Source of the DNA: Desulfopila aestuarii DSM 18488
GTDB taxonomy: Bacteria; Desulfobacterota; Desulfobulbia; Desulfobulbales; Desulfocapsaceae
DNA: 64,000 bases
Direction: 5' to 3'
Assembly (NCBI RefSeq): GCF_900143695.1
Contig: NZ_FRFE01000002.1
Span: 1 to 64,000 of the forward strand
In this document: piece after piece, positions 49,922-59,209 of the stretch
Layout: each line of letters opens with the position of its first letter
Numbering within the stretch: the first letter of the stretch is position 1
The notes under the pieces: model-generated
The model's input: only the letters and a program-made list of their open reading frames with translations
The model's database searches: none
What the model was told of the DNA's origin: nothing
Program-made: the position numbers and the translations under genes

Positions 49922-50671
49922 ATGAATAGGACATTATCATTTTGTTATGGACTCGTTTGCTATGCTGTATTCTTGATATCATTTCTTTACGCAATCGGAT
50001 TTGTGGGAGATTTCGTGGTTCCAAAGTCAATCAACTCGGGATCGCAGTCCAGTATTTTGCACAGTCTTATCATAAACCTGGTTTTACTTAGTCTATTTGC
50101 AGTGCAACACACGATCATGGCACGCCCTGCATTTAAGCGCTGGTGGACGAAGATTGTTCCAATTCAGGTAGAGCGGAGCACGTTTGTCCTTGTCGCCAGT
50201 CTTATTCTTTTGCTCCTTTATTGGCAGTGGCAGCCTATGCCGAGTGTGGTCTGGAGTATTGAAAATCCTGTTGGGAAAACACTTTGCCTTGCACTGTTCT
50301 GGATCGGTTGGCTTGTCGTGTTGTTATCGACCATTATGATAAACCACTTCGACCTGTTTGGTCTCCGGCAGGTCTGGCTACATTTCTCAAACCAGGATTA
50401 TCACCATGTAGAATTCCAAACAAACAGCCTTTACCGATACGTTCGACATCCAATCATGTTTGGATTCATCATCGCTTTCTGGGCAACTCCTTACATGACG
50501 GTTGGACATCTGCTTTTTGCTTTCGCAACCACAGCCTATATATTCATTGGTGTCCAGTTCGAAGAGCACGACCTCATGCAATTTTTAGGAAAGAACTATG
50601 ACGATTATCGACGTCGGGTACCAATGCTCATCCCTTTTATGAAAAAACGAAACGACCGGGAAATGAGATAA
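49922..50671 (+). CDS. mddA: Membrane methyltransferase, MddA/isoprenylcysteine-methyltransferase-like
   Basis: 249 residues with five or six membrane helices. The C-terminal half shows the NnrU/ICMT-like pattern: 'LFGLRQVW', 'YRYVRHPIMFGFIIAFWATP', 'FEEHDL...GKNYDDYRRRVPMLIP'. MddA enzymes methylate methanethiol to dimethyl sulfide with SAM. The substrate here is inferred from family resemblance and could be different. GAGGT precedes the ATG. Expression is probably under the upstream cyclic-dinucleotide riboswitch. Confidence 0.8.
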   Translation: MNRTLSFCYGLVCYAVFLISFLYAIGFVGDFVVPKSINSGSQSSILHSLIINLVLLSLFAVQHTIMARPAFKRWWTKIVPIQVERSTFVLVASLILLLLYWQWQPMPSVVWSIENPVGKTLCLALFWIGWLVVLLSTIMINHFDLFGLRQVWLHFSNQDYHHVEFQTNSLYRYVRHPIMFGFIIAFWATPYMTVGHLLFAFATTAYIFIGVQFEEHDLMQFLGKNYDDYRRRVPMLIPFMKKRNDREMR

Positions 50672-50743
50672 ATCTCAATCCGGGGAGACCTAACCCATTA
50701 GTCTGCGGGTAAGATAATATAGATACAAAGCATTTCCAGATAG

Positions 50744-51943
50744 TTATTCAGCTCGCAAAGCGTCCACCGGATTGAGGCCGGCAGCAGTCCTGGCAGGCAG
50801 AACACCTGCCAGCAAACCGATCACCACAGCCAATATTTCGGCATAGAGAGCATACAACCAGGGTGTGTGGGTCGGCAAAGCCGGCACGAATACACCCAGC
50901 AGCCAGGCAATACCGGCACCGATGACAAGCCCGGCCAGGCCGCCGGCGGCCGCAAGCACCACCGCCTCCCCGATAAATAGCAGCAGAATCTGGCGGCGAT
51001 CAGCACCGATGGCCCGCAGCAGACCAATCTCGGGCGTCCGTTCATTGACAGCAATGGTCATAATGGTGACGATCCCTACACCACCGACCAGAAGCGAAAT
51101 GGCACCCAGTCCCCCCACCGCTGCAGTCAGGATGTCGAGCACAGAACCAAGCACCTTCAGCATCTCTTCCTGGGTGGTAATGGTAAAATCTTCGGTTCCG
51201 TGCCGACTAACCAAAATCCGTTTTGCCCGCTCAGCGATGGTTTTCGATTCCAGCCCGGTCTGATAGAGCAGATCAATCTCCATCAGACTCTGCTGGTTAA
51301 AGAGGCTCATTGCTCGCTGGGCGGGGATATAAACCGCATCATCAAGGTCAAAACCGAGCATCTGGCCTTTACTCTCCATCACCCCGATCACCCTGTATCG
51401 CTCGCCCGCCACCCGCACCACCTGTCCGAGCGGGTTGTTCTCCCGAAACAGTTCCTCTTTCACCTTGCTGCCAAGCACCACATAGGACCTTGGGGCGCTG
51501 CTGTCATCAACCGGGAGAAAACGGCCTTTCAGTACCCGCATCTGCCAGACCTTGGGCACCGCCGGACCAACGCCCAGGATGGTGGTACGGCGACTGTTTT
51601 TGAAAAACTCCACCGGCCCGTTGCCCTGTACCACCGATACCGTCTCCAGCACACCCGGAATACGCTTCAAGGCTTCTTCATCAGCGATACTGAGCGGTCT
51701 AATAGTATTTATAATGGCCCCGGAAGTGCCGAACGTTGTCGTTCGACCTGGATTGATACCGATCAGATTCGTGCCGAACTGGGTGAATTCTGCCAGGGTG
51801 AAACGGTGCACCCCTTCACCTATGGAGGTAAGCAGCACCACCGAAGCGATACCGACAGCAATACCAAGAATGGTCAGAAAACTCCGTAACCGTTGACTGA
51901 CAAGACTGCTGAAAGAAAGTCTGATAATATCACGAAGAATCAT
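50744..51943 (-). CDS. MacB-like ABC transporter permease (second of two)
   Basis: About 399 residues. N-terminal helix (SFLTILGIAVGIASVVLL), a periplasmic MacB-PCD region, then three C-terminal helices with FtsX features (IGLLRAIGADRRQILLLFIGEA). Ends in 'RTAAGLNPVDALRAE', the typical end of such permeases. The ATG at 51943 is about ten bases after GGAGGT; an ATG at 51952 overlapping the upstream stop is an alternative. The longer frame to 52123 is an artefact of overlap. Confidence 0.9.
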   Translation of the reverse strand: MILRDIIRLSFSSLVSQRLRSFLTILGIAVGIASVVLLTSIGEGVHRFTLAEFTQFGTNLIGINPGRTTTFGTSGAIINTIRPLSIADEEALKRIPGVLETVSVVQGNGPVEFFKNSRRTTILGVGPAVPKVWQMRVLKGRFLPVDDSSAPRSYVVLGSKVKEELFRENNPLGQVVRVAGERYRVIGVMESKGQMLGFDLDDAVYIPAQRAMSLFNQQSLMEIDLLYQTGLESKTIAERAKRILVSRHGTEDFTITTQEEMLKVLGSVLDILTAAVGGLGAISLLVGGVGIVTIMTIAVNERTPEIGLLRAIGADRRQILLLFIGEAVVLAAAGGLAGLVIGAGIAWLLGVFVPALPTHTPWLYALYAEILAVVIGLLAGVLPARTAAGLNPVDALRAE

Positions 51944-51951
51944 AACAACCA

Positions 51952-53157
51952 TTACCTCCGCGACAGGGAAATGACAGGATCGAGCCTTGCGGCCCGCATG
52001 GCCGGAAGCACTCCGAACACTAGGCCGGTAACGAGCGCCACCGCCACCGCCGCCAGAAGCGACCAGAGCGGCATCGTTATCGGAAAATTCGGGAATATCA
52101 AGCCAATCACCCAAACTCCGCAAGTACCCACCAACAACCCCAGAACAGCGCCAACAAGTGACAACAGTACCGCCTCGACAAGAAACAGGGTGATGATGTT
52201 TCCTTCCGGTGCGCCGATGGCCTTCAACAGCCCCACCTCTGACCGGCGCTGGGAAACAGCGATCAGCATCACGTTCATGATAAGAATTCCAGCTACCGAG
52301 ATGCTGATCGCCCCAATACCGGTAACGGTGAGGGTCATGGCCGTAAAAATCTTATCGAAGGTTGCGAGCACCGCATCCTGGGTAATGACCGTAACATCGT
52401 CCTCCCCATCATGCCGATCCCGGATGATTGAGAGAATGGTCTTTTTAGCTCGGAATATGGCATCGCGATCCACAGCCTCGACCATGATCCGAAAAAGCGT
52501 ACTGGTGTTAAAGAGCGCCTGCGCTGAAGCAACCGGAATAATGACGACATCCCCCATATCAAGCCCCACGGATTCGCCTTTTTTTGCGAGCACCCCGATC
52601 ACCCGGAAACGGTAGTCACCGATGCGCAACGTCTCACCTAGCGGAGAAACTGTGCCGAATAACTCCTTCTGCATGTTGTAGCCGAGCACACAGACCGGCG
52701 ACCCTTTGGTGATGTCACCTTCCGGCAGGAAACGCCCCTGCCCCATGGTCAGCTGTCGCACGAAAAAGAGTTGGGCGGTCGAGCCGAGAATGGTCACTTC
52801 CCGCTCGCGCGCACCATAGGAGACAGGCGCCGCTCCTAGAGATATGGGAGCCACATAACGGATATTAGCCGAGCGCTGCAATGCCTCGGCATCGGTAAGG
52901 GTCAAATCACGGGGGGTTACACCTAGCAGCGGCGGCGGACCGCCCACCGTTTCCGAGCGCCCCGGCAGCACAATAAGCAGATTGGTACCCAGCGACGAAA
53001 ATTGATTAACCACATACTCGCGCGCGCTCTCACCAAGAGACGAGAGCACCACCACCGACCCCACCCCGATAGCCATGGCCAGCAGCATCAGGAAGGTCCT
53101 GGCGGTATACCCGGTAGAGGCCCGAAAGCCGAAGCGAATGATGTCAGCGAGCCGCAT
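51952..53157 (-). CDS. MacB-like ABC transporter permease (first of two)
   Basis: About 401 residues from the ATG at 53157 (MRLADIIRFGFRAS, a usual beginning). Same layout as the next permease: N-terminal helix (FLMLLAMAIGVGSVVVLSS), periplasmic domain, three helices with 'SEVGLLKAIGAPEGNIITLFLVEA', ending in RLDPVISLSRR. Overlaps the ATPase gene by 14 bases. Likely forms a heterodimer with the second permease (inference). Confidence 0.9.
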   Translation of the reverse strand: MRLADIIRFGFRASTGYTARTFLMLLAMAIGVGSVVVLSSLGESAREYVVNQFSSLGTNLLIVLPGRSETVGGPPPLLGVTPRDLTLTDAEALQRSANIRYVAPISLGAAPVSYGAREREVTILGSTAQLFFVRQLTMGQGRFLPEGDITKGSPVCVLGYNMQKELFGTVSPLGETLRIGDYRFRVIGVLAKKGESVGLDMGDVVIIPVASAQALFNTSTLFRIMVEAVDRDAIFRAKKTILSIIRDRHDGEDDVTVITQDAVLATFDKIFTAMTLTVTGIGAISISVAGILIMNVMLIAVSQRRSEVGLLKAIGAPEGNIITLFLVEAVLLSLVGAVLGLLVGTCGVWVIGLIFPNFPITMPLWSLLAAVAVALVTGLVFGVLPAMRAARLDPVISLSRR

Positions 53158-53845
53158 AAGCAGTTGCCGGAGAAGACGTATGATCCGAACCGATGATACC
53201 GTCAATCATGTGAATTTGCCTTTTGGCCCGGTTGCCAAGTTCAGGATCGTGGGTCACCATGATAAGGGTAATGTTGCGCGAATTCAGCTCTTCAAGAATC
53301 TCGATCACCTCGTTACCCGAGGCTCGGTCGAGATTGCCGGTGGGCTCGTCAGCGAGCAGGATGTGCGGCTCCATGATAGTTGCCCTGGCAATAGCCACCC
53401 GTTGCCGCTGGCCGCCAGAAAGCTGGTCCGGCCGATGTCTGGCCCTGCCGGCAAGACCGAAGGTCTCGATAGCCTTCTGCACCTTCTGTTTTCGCACTTT
53501 CGGCTCGACACCCGCCAGCATCAAAGGCAGCTCAATGTTTTCCATGGCCGTCATTCGCGGCACCAGATGAAAGAACTGGAAGATAAAACCGATCTTATGG
53601 CAGCGCAGCTCAGCCTGCTTGCTGTCGGCAAGCCCCGTTGTGACCTCCCCTTCCAGCTGATAAATGCCGCTATCAGGCTTGTCGAGCAGACCAATAATAT
53701 TCAACAATGTCGATTTACCTGAACCGGATGGCCCCATAACCGCAATATATTCTCCGTTCCCGATAGTCAGGTCTACCTCTTTTAAGCCATAAACCCGCTC
53801 ATCACCGACCGTGAACATTCTGGTAATGTTCTGTAAATCGATCAT
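53144..53845 (-). CDS. ABC transporter ATPase, MacB/LolD type
   Basis: 233 residues. Walker A GPSGSGKST, Q loop 'FIFQFFHLVPRMTAMEN', signature LSGGQRQR, Walker B ILLADEPTGNLD, switch His in 'MVTHDPEL'. Start overlaps the adaptor gene stop (ATGA). Powers the mechanotransmission-type exporter formed with the two permeases and the adaptor. Confidence 0.95.
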   Translation of the reverse strand: MIDLQNITRMFTVGDERVYGLKEVDLTIGNGEYIAVMGPSGSGKSTLLNIIGLLDKPDSGIYQLEGEVTTGLADSKQAELRCHKIGFIFQFFHLVPRMTAMENIELPLMLAGVEPKVRKQKVQKAIETFGLAGRARHRPDQLSGGQRQRVAIARATIMEPHILLADEPTGNLDRASGNEVIEILEELNSRNITLIMVTHDPELGNRAKRQIHMIDGIIGSDHTSSPATAYAAR

Positions 53846-54993
53846 GGTGTACCCTCTGATATCGTTGCCTGCACCCCATCGGCAAGACCAGGCTTATCGA
53901 CATTCACCACCACCAGCTGCCCCTCCTGCACGCCGGAGAGGATCTCGGTATTGGCCCAGTTGGTAAGACCGGTACTGATTTCCTGCAAGCGAACTGTCTT
54001 GTTGGTAGGAGAGTAGACAAAAACCTTTTTACCTTCGATCACCGCTTCTGTGGGAATGCGCAAGGTATCTAGGCGGGTTGCAAGGATAATTTCGACATCG
54101 GCACTATAACCCGCAAGCAGGTTCTTGAAGTCGGCCGTTTCGGCAAATGACACCTCAATATCCACTGTCCGGGCCTGCTTTTCAAGATCAAGCACATAGG
54201 GGGCAATACGCCGTACCGTTCCGGCAAAAGGTTGATTGCGAAAGGCGTCGAGACTGATACGGGTTTCCATACCGATCCGCACCCCGGCAGCGTCCACTTC
54301 ATCGATGGGCGCTGAAATATAATAGCAGCTGTTTTCAATGAGATCGACCGCCGGAGGTGTCTGCACACCCACTGGCGAAGGGGTGACATATTCGTTCAGC
54401 TCTCCTTCGATCTTGGCTACCACCCCTCCAAAAGGGGCAATAAGACGAGTTCTCATCAGATTGGTACGGGCAACATCGACTCGGGCCTTACCCATCTGCA
54501 CCGAGGCCAGAGAAGCCTCGCACTGGGCTTCAAGGGAGCGGGCCTGAGTAACGGCACGATCCGTCGCCTCGACCGAACCAACCTTGCTGCGAAAGAGCTG
54601 TTCAGCCCGATCTGCCTGCCGCTTTGCCTCTTCGGCGGAAAGACAGGCAGCATGGGCCTGGGCCTCAGCCACGCCAACCTCCCGTTCGGCAAGCAGCAAC
54701 TGGGCCTGCAGGTCTTCGTTCCAGATCTCCAGCAGCAAAGTTCCGGCTTCCACCTGGTCCCCTTCATGGATTGGCAGCTTGGCAATCTGACCGCCAATAC
54801 TGGGTGAGAGCCGGGCCCTTCTGCAGGCTTTGACCGTTCCCGCCCGGGTGTTGGCCACAGTTTTCTCAACCGCACCTTTTATGACCTTCGCCACAAGCAC
54901 CTCGACCGGCTGAGGTCGGGTTTTCTGCCAGACAAAGAAGCCTGCACCAGCCACAATAAGCAGGAGCAAGATCCAGCGAATGAGCCTTTTCAT
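53842..54993 (-). CDS. Periplasmic adaptor protein, MacA/HlyD family
   Basis: 383 residues from the ATG at 54993, behind AAGGGG; a GTG lies one codon upstream. N-terminal membrane anchor (about 5-23), lipoyl halves ('GGQIAKLPIHEGDQVEAGTLL' and 'LIAPFGGVVAKIEGEL'), a helical hairpin rich in Ala/Glu/Arg between them, and beta-barrel domains. Links an inner-membrane MacB-like pump to an outer-membrane channel; none is encoded directly beside it. First gene of the exporter operon. Substrate unknown. Confidence 0.92.
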   Translation of the reverse strand: MKRLIRWILLLLIVAGAGFFVWQKTRPQPVEVLVAKVIKGAVEKTVANTRAGTVKACRRARLSPSIGGQIAKLPIHEGDQVEAGTLLLEIWNEDLQAQLLLAEREVGVAEAQAHAACLSAEEAKRQADRAEQLFRSKVGSVEATDRAVTQARSLEAQCEASLASVQMGKARVDVARTNLMRTRLIAPFGGVVAKIEGELNEYVTPSPVGVQTPPAVDLIENSCYYISAPIDEVDAAGVRIGMETRISLDAFRNQPFAGTVRRIAPYVLDLEKQARTVDIEVSFAETADFKNLLAGYSADVEIILATRLDTLRIPTEAVIEGKKVFVYSPTNKTVRLQEISTGLTNWANTEILSGVQEGQLVVVNVDKPGLADGVQATISEGTP

Positions 54994-55244
54994 CACTTAT
55001 CCCCTTTTTTACGAACCTCGAAAAATCATTAACACACCCAACCTGCCACGTTCTTTAGGCTTTTTCAAGCATAGTGCGATTGAGTTCGTATTCGGTTTAC
55101 AACTTTGATTGACATCCGAATGCTCATCGGAAAAGATAAAGACGCTGGCACTTTTCGTACTAGTCGAAATGGAAAAAAACAATCAACTGCACCATTACTA
55201 CGTGCAACACTCAACCGTAAGCATTCTCAATAGAAGCGATACTC

Positions 55245-56765
55245 TTGAATATTCTCATTATAGCACTTATTCTCGCCACTGTGATTATCGGTGCAATTCT
55301 ACTGCACTATCTGCGACAACCAGGCTGGCAGGAACTGTATGACCAAGCCGACAAACTCTATGAACAAAAAAATTTCGTTCAGGGTCTGGTAGTTGCCCAA
55401 AAGGCTCTGGAACTCCTGGAAAAGGAACGGAACCCGAACCAACAATCCATGTCCGCAACCCTAAGCCTTCTGGGGCTCCTGCACCGCGAAGTAGGTAAAT
55501 TCGCCGAAGCCGAATCACTCTACCAACGCTCGCTGGACATCGCCGAAAAAGTTCAGCCCCAGAATAATCCAGGTATTGCAGAAAACCTGAGCCGCCTGGC
55601 CGAACTGTACCAGACCCAGAACAAACCGGAACAGGCAAAACCGTTACTCAAACGATCACTTGCCATCGTCGAGAAGGAGCTCGACCCTGATAATATCAAC
55701 CTGGTGCACAGCCTGAACAGCCTGGCTGACCTCTATCACGCCCAGGAACAATATTCCCTGGCCGAGCCACTCTATTTTCGCGCCTTGGAAATTCAGGAAA
55801 AGCATCTCGACAGTCATCATCCTGACGTGGCCAAAACCAAGCATAAACTGGCAGAGACCTATCACTATCAGGGCATGCTCGCCAAGGCCGAACCGCTCTA
55901 CAACGAATCGATGGAGGCTTGGGAAACCAATTTTGGCCCCGAACACCCCGAGGTTGCCACAAGCCTCAACAATATGGCCATACTGAGCCAGGCTAAGGGT
56001 CGCAGCCAGAAAGCTCTGCGTCTCTATAAACGGTCACTTACCATCCGGGAAAAGACACTCGGCCCGGAACATCCTGACGTTGCCACCAGTCTTGGCAACA
56101 TGGCTTCGCTCTATCAGCGGGAAGGCAAATATGCCGAAGCTGAACCGCTTCAGGAACATGCACTCGCCATTCTCGAGAAGGCCTTCGGCCTCGAAAACCC
56201 TCGGGTTACCGCCAGTATGAACAAGCTGGCTGACATTTATCAGCAGCAGGGAAAATACGAAAAAGCCGAGCAACTCTATAAGCGCGCACTGACCATCAAA
56301 GAAGAGATGCTTGGTCAGGAAAATCTTGAGCTGGCGGCAAACCTGGACACCGTGGCCGCCCTCTGTTTGAAACAGCGCGATTTCGTCCAGGCAACATCGC
56401 TGTATAAACGCGCTCTGGCCATCCGTGAGGACGCCTTTGGCAACAGTCATCCCGAGGTTGCCGACAGCCTCGACAATCTGGCCCGGTTGCACCGAGACAA
56501 GGGCGAAAAAGCTCAGGCCGAACAATTGATGCAACGTGCCCTGAAAATTCGTGAAGTAACGCTCGGGCCGGAGCACCCTGCGGTCGCGACGTCATTACAA
56601 GCCCTTGGCCAGCTCTATCATGCCCAGGGACAGTTCGAAAAAGCCATCCCACTTTATGAACAGGCAGTCGCCCTGCAGGAAAAATCTTTTGGTGCAGAAA
56701 ATCCTACGGTTGCCGCAAACCGGGCTACGCTTGAGAAACTACGCATTGCCATTAAAACGGGATGA
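55245..56765 (+). CDS. Membrane-anchored tetratricopeptide repeat protein
   Basis: 506 residues. N-terminal membrane helix (about 2-23), then about eleven TPR units in 42-residue steps of the kinesin-light-chain-like type, with the repeated phrase GPEHPDVATSL-x-N-(M/L)A and 'AEPLY-x-RAL-x-I-E'. Start is TTG at 55245; no in-frame ATG precedes the helix. The repeat probably lies in the periplasm or cytoplasm as a protein-binding scaffold; side not certain. No functional link to the neighbours is evident. Confidence 0.85.
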   Translation: MNILIIALILATVIIGAILLHYLRQPGWQELYDQADKLYEQKNFVQGLVVAQKALELLEKERNPNQQSMSATLSLLGLLHREVGKFAEAESLYQRSLDIAEKVQPQNNPGIAENLSRLAELYQTQNKPEQAKPLLKRSLAIVEKELDPDNINLVHSLNSLADLYHAQEQYSLAEPLYFRALEIQEKHLDSHHPDVAKTKHKLAETYHYQGMLAKAEPLYNESMEAWETNFGPEHPEVATSLNNMAILSQAKGRSQKALRLYKRSLTIREKTLGPEHPDVATSLGNMASLYQREGKYAEAEPLQEHALAILEKAFGLENPRVTASMNKLADIYQQQGKYEKAEQLYKRALTIKEEMLGQENLELAANLDTVAALCLKQRDFVQATSLYKRALAIREDAFGNSHPEVADSLDNLARLHRDKGEKAQAEQLMQRALKIREVTLGPEHPAVATSLQALGQLYHAQGQFEKAIPLYEQAVALQEKSFGAENPTVAANRATLEKLRIAIKTG

Positions 56766-57301
56766 TCGTTTTCCAAACTGAAACCTAACGCACTGCCAGG
56801 TGCATTATAATGGAAATTCGATTCCAGATAGGCTCTGGCAGCTGGGGCGGGTAATGACAGAAGTCGCGGCATGTGGTGCCAGCTTTCAGCTTCAATATCA
56901 CACGATTCTGCCGACTTGTCTTTTCTCCAGTCCAATGTTCATGTAAAACACCAGTTTTTCAATTTATTTTCCACATCGAAATCCAGTCTACCACGTCTTT
57001 CTCATTAGCAGATCAAGACGCGTACGACAATATTTATCTCTCATTTTCAAACGGCTATTCAAGCAGATACATATTGATCAGCCGAACATGGCAACAATCA
57101 GATCAGCCAGGCGACTTGCGCCATACCAAACGACCTTTGGTCAAACATCTCCTATAGGCAAAAACCTGACACATTATCACACCCAAACTCTTGGCTTTTG
57201 TCCAATTGTGATCTATTGTTTTCAGACAGTTCAAACACCGTAATCCGTAGCCGGTCTATCATCGGCTCGCGACTCACCAACATCAAACACGGAGCATTGC
57301 C
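56766..57301. other. Intergenic region, no gene seen
   Basis: 536 bases. No supported frame. CTGCCAG (56793-56799) and CTGGCAG (56835-56841) form a weak inverted repeat just after the TPR gene. Confidence 0.5.
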
Positions 57302-57868
57302 ATGAAGCGTCTCACTTCTTTTTTCCTTTTCCCGATGCTGATTCTTTTCACCTGTACCCTGGCCTTTGCAGACAAATATTCCGACACCAAAAAAATGTTC
57401 GTCGAGGCCGGGGTTGGCAATAAGTTTGAGAGCGCTTACGGCTACGCGCTTTTCCCTACCATCGGTAAGGCAGGTTTTGTAGTGGGTGGGGCGTATGGCG
57501 AGGGCCGGGTCTACAAGCATGGAGCTTTGATCGGCACCACCACTATGACCCAGGCCACTATCGGTTTCCAGTTAGGAGGTTCAGGTTTTAGTCAGGTGAT
57601 CTTTTTCCAGGATGAACGTGCATTTAATGAGTTCACCAAGGGCAATTTTGAATTCGGTACCGAGGTTCAGGCCGTCGCGCTCACCGCGGCAGTCGGCGCC
57701 GCGGCATCAACCAAGGGCAGCGCAGCAGTTGCCAGCGGCGGCAAAAACAATGCCGAAATTGCCAGCGGCGGGTACTACAAGGGCATGGCCACCTATACGA
57801 TTACCAAAGGCGGCCTCATGTATGAAGCAAGTGTTGGCGGGCAAAAATTCACATTTACCAGGAAATAA
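57302..57868 (+). CDS. Secreted SYLF-domain (Ysc84-like) protein
   Basis: 188 residues. Signal peptide (cleavage after TLAFA) and one SYLF domain: 'YGYALFPTIGKAGFVVGGAYGEGRVY', 'GFQLGGSGFSQVIFFQDERAF' and 'KGGLMYEASVGGQKFTF' are typical. SYLF domains bind lipids; bacterial members are periplasmic and of unknown role. GGAG lies nine bases before the ATG. Monocistronic by appearance, with a hairpin downstream. Confidence 0.9.
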   Translation: MKRLTSFFLFPMLILFTCTLAFADKYSDTKKMFVEAGVGNKFESAYGYALFPTIGKAGFVVGGAYGEGRVYKHGALIGTTTMTQATIGFQLGGSGFSQVIFFQDERAFNEFTKGNFEFGTEVQAVALTAAVGAAASTKGSAAVASGGKNNAEIASGGYYKGMATYTITKGGLMYEASVGGQKFTFTRK

Positions 57869-57902
57869 GCAGGCGAAGACTTTCAGGACAACCTGATATA
57901 TA

Positions 57903-57930
57903 AGCCGGCAGGCCGGTTAACCTGCCGGCT
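57903..57930. terminator. Hairpin at the shared end of convergent genes
   Basis: AGCCGGCAGG and CCTGCCGGCT form a perfect 10-base GC-rich stem with an 8-base loop. The stop codon of the minus-strand gene (57917-57919) lies in the loop. No T run on either side, so termination strength is uncertain. Confidence 0.6.
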
Positions 57931-58921
57931 GAATCGCACTACCCGAAAAGCTGACAAAGAGGGCCGAACGCTGTATCACCTCGGGCACGGCAAATTCGGC
58001 AAGAGTTATATCGTTGCCTTCGGCATCCGGGGTTTTCTCGACCCGCACATTCATCCAGTTGAGACGCATGGTCTGCTGACCAACGACTAAAACATCCTTG
58101 GGATTCTTCAGCACCCCGTCCAGGTAGGCGAGTGATTGTTCGGGCTGGCCGATGGTATCCCGTATTTTCCCAAGCTCTGCATCCACCTCGGCCAAAATCT
58201 TCTCAGCCTTACGATATTCTTCCCACTTACCAGGCTCCGGAGCAGCAAAGACTTCCATCATGTGGGTCTTACCGCCAAGGATTTTCAGGGTAGCTCGCAG
58301 GTATTCCCTCTTCTGCTGGAGTTCTGCTTTTTTCCCCTGCAAAGTTTCGATTTTTTCCATGGCCATTGTAGCCATTACCTCCAGCCCGCGACGAATCACC
58401 CCTTGCCGGGTCGAATCGATATCAAACGATGGGGCTACCAGCCGATGATCGTAAAAGTTTACAGCACGCTGCGCTGCATCCCGCATCACCACGTCCCCAT
58501 CTTTTTGATATCCGTAGATGGTCTTCTCTTCTAGAGACATGGTCATCAGCGCCATTACAGTCCCGGCCACACCTTGTTTTCTGAGCTCCATAAGTTCCGG
58601 ACTGATGCGCAGGAAATCCTCTAGCGCATCTGAGGAAGCAAAAACCGCTTTTACTCTGGGATCATCATGGTAATTGTCGCGACTAAGATGTACCGGCCCG
58701 GGAATAGCCTCTAATAGTGAGGCACAATACTCTGTCGCACCTGAGACCGGCGCCCGCAACGCCTTCCAATAACGGCGAACCCCACGGATATGCGGATCGG
58801 CTATCTCCACCACATTCTCAGTAGCCTTCCTGATAGCCATTTCTTCTATTTTGCGCTGTTGGTATCGGCCCCAGTATTTTTTCAACCAGCCCTGGGACTG
58901 TTCCGCGTCCTGTTGAATCAT
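57917..58921 (-). CDS. Conserved-looking protein of unknown function
   Basis: 334 residues from the ATG at 58921, with GAGGGA five bases upstream; a TTG at 58945 is less likely. Soluble, no signal peptide, rich in helix, with a coiled-coil-like central part (about 205-275: 'KIETLQGKKAELQQKREYLRATLKIL'). The N-terminal third has 'RKATENVVEIADPHIRGVRRYWKAL'. I do not recognise a family. It has no close operon partner. Confidence 0.7.
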   Translation of the reverse strand: MIQQDAEQSQGWLKKYWGRYQQRKIEEMAIRKATENVVEIADPHIRGVRRYWKALRAPVSGATEYCASLLEAIPGPVHLSRDNYHDDPRVKAVFASSDALEDFLRISPELMELRKQGVAGTVMALMTMSLEEKTIYGYQKDGDVVMRDAAQRAVNFYDHRLVAPSFDIDSTRQGVIRRGLEVMATMAMEKIETLQGKKAELQQKREYLRATLKILGGKTHMMEVFAAPEPGKWEEYRKAEKILAEVDAELGKIRDTIGQPEQSLAYLDGVLKNPKDVLVVGQQTMRLNWMNVRVEKTPDAEGNDITLAEFAVPEVIQRSALFVSFSGSAIQPAG

Positions 58922-59149
58922 ATAGTCCCTCAGTATTGTTGGCAATTATGAAAAGATCCAAAACATATGGGGTAATCCTGCCAGATAGAGCTCAACCATC
59001 ATTTCCCGCCCTGTTCTTCCAAGCAACGACACCCATCAATCAGCCTTTACAATGAAGGTTTCACCCTCGTTTGGAAAACAGCCACTTACACTGCAAGCCT
59101 AGCTGAATAGTGCATCTTATTCAAGGTTTCGTAAAATCTGTCTCTGATT

Positions 59150-59183
59150 AATCGATTGACTTATTCAATCGATTGATTATAAT
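59150..59183 (+). promoter_or_regulatory. Promoter and overlapping palindromic operator of cecR operon
   Basis: TTGACT (59156-59161), 16 bases, TATAAT (59178-59183): a strong sigma-70-type promoter 26 bases before the TetR-family start. A perfect palindrome, AATCGATTGA-N5-TCAATCGATT (59150-59174), covers the -35 box and most of the spacer, as expected for autorepression. Confidence 0.8.
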
Positions 59184-59209
59184 TGGTTCATATTCAATGA
59201 GGAGCTACT

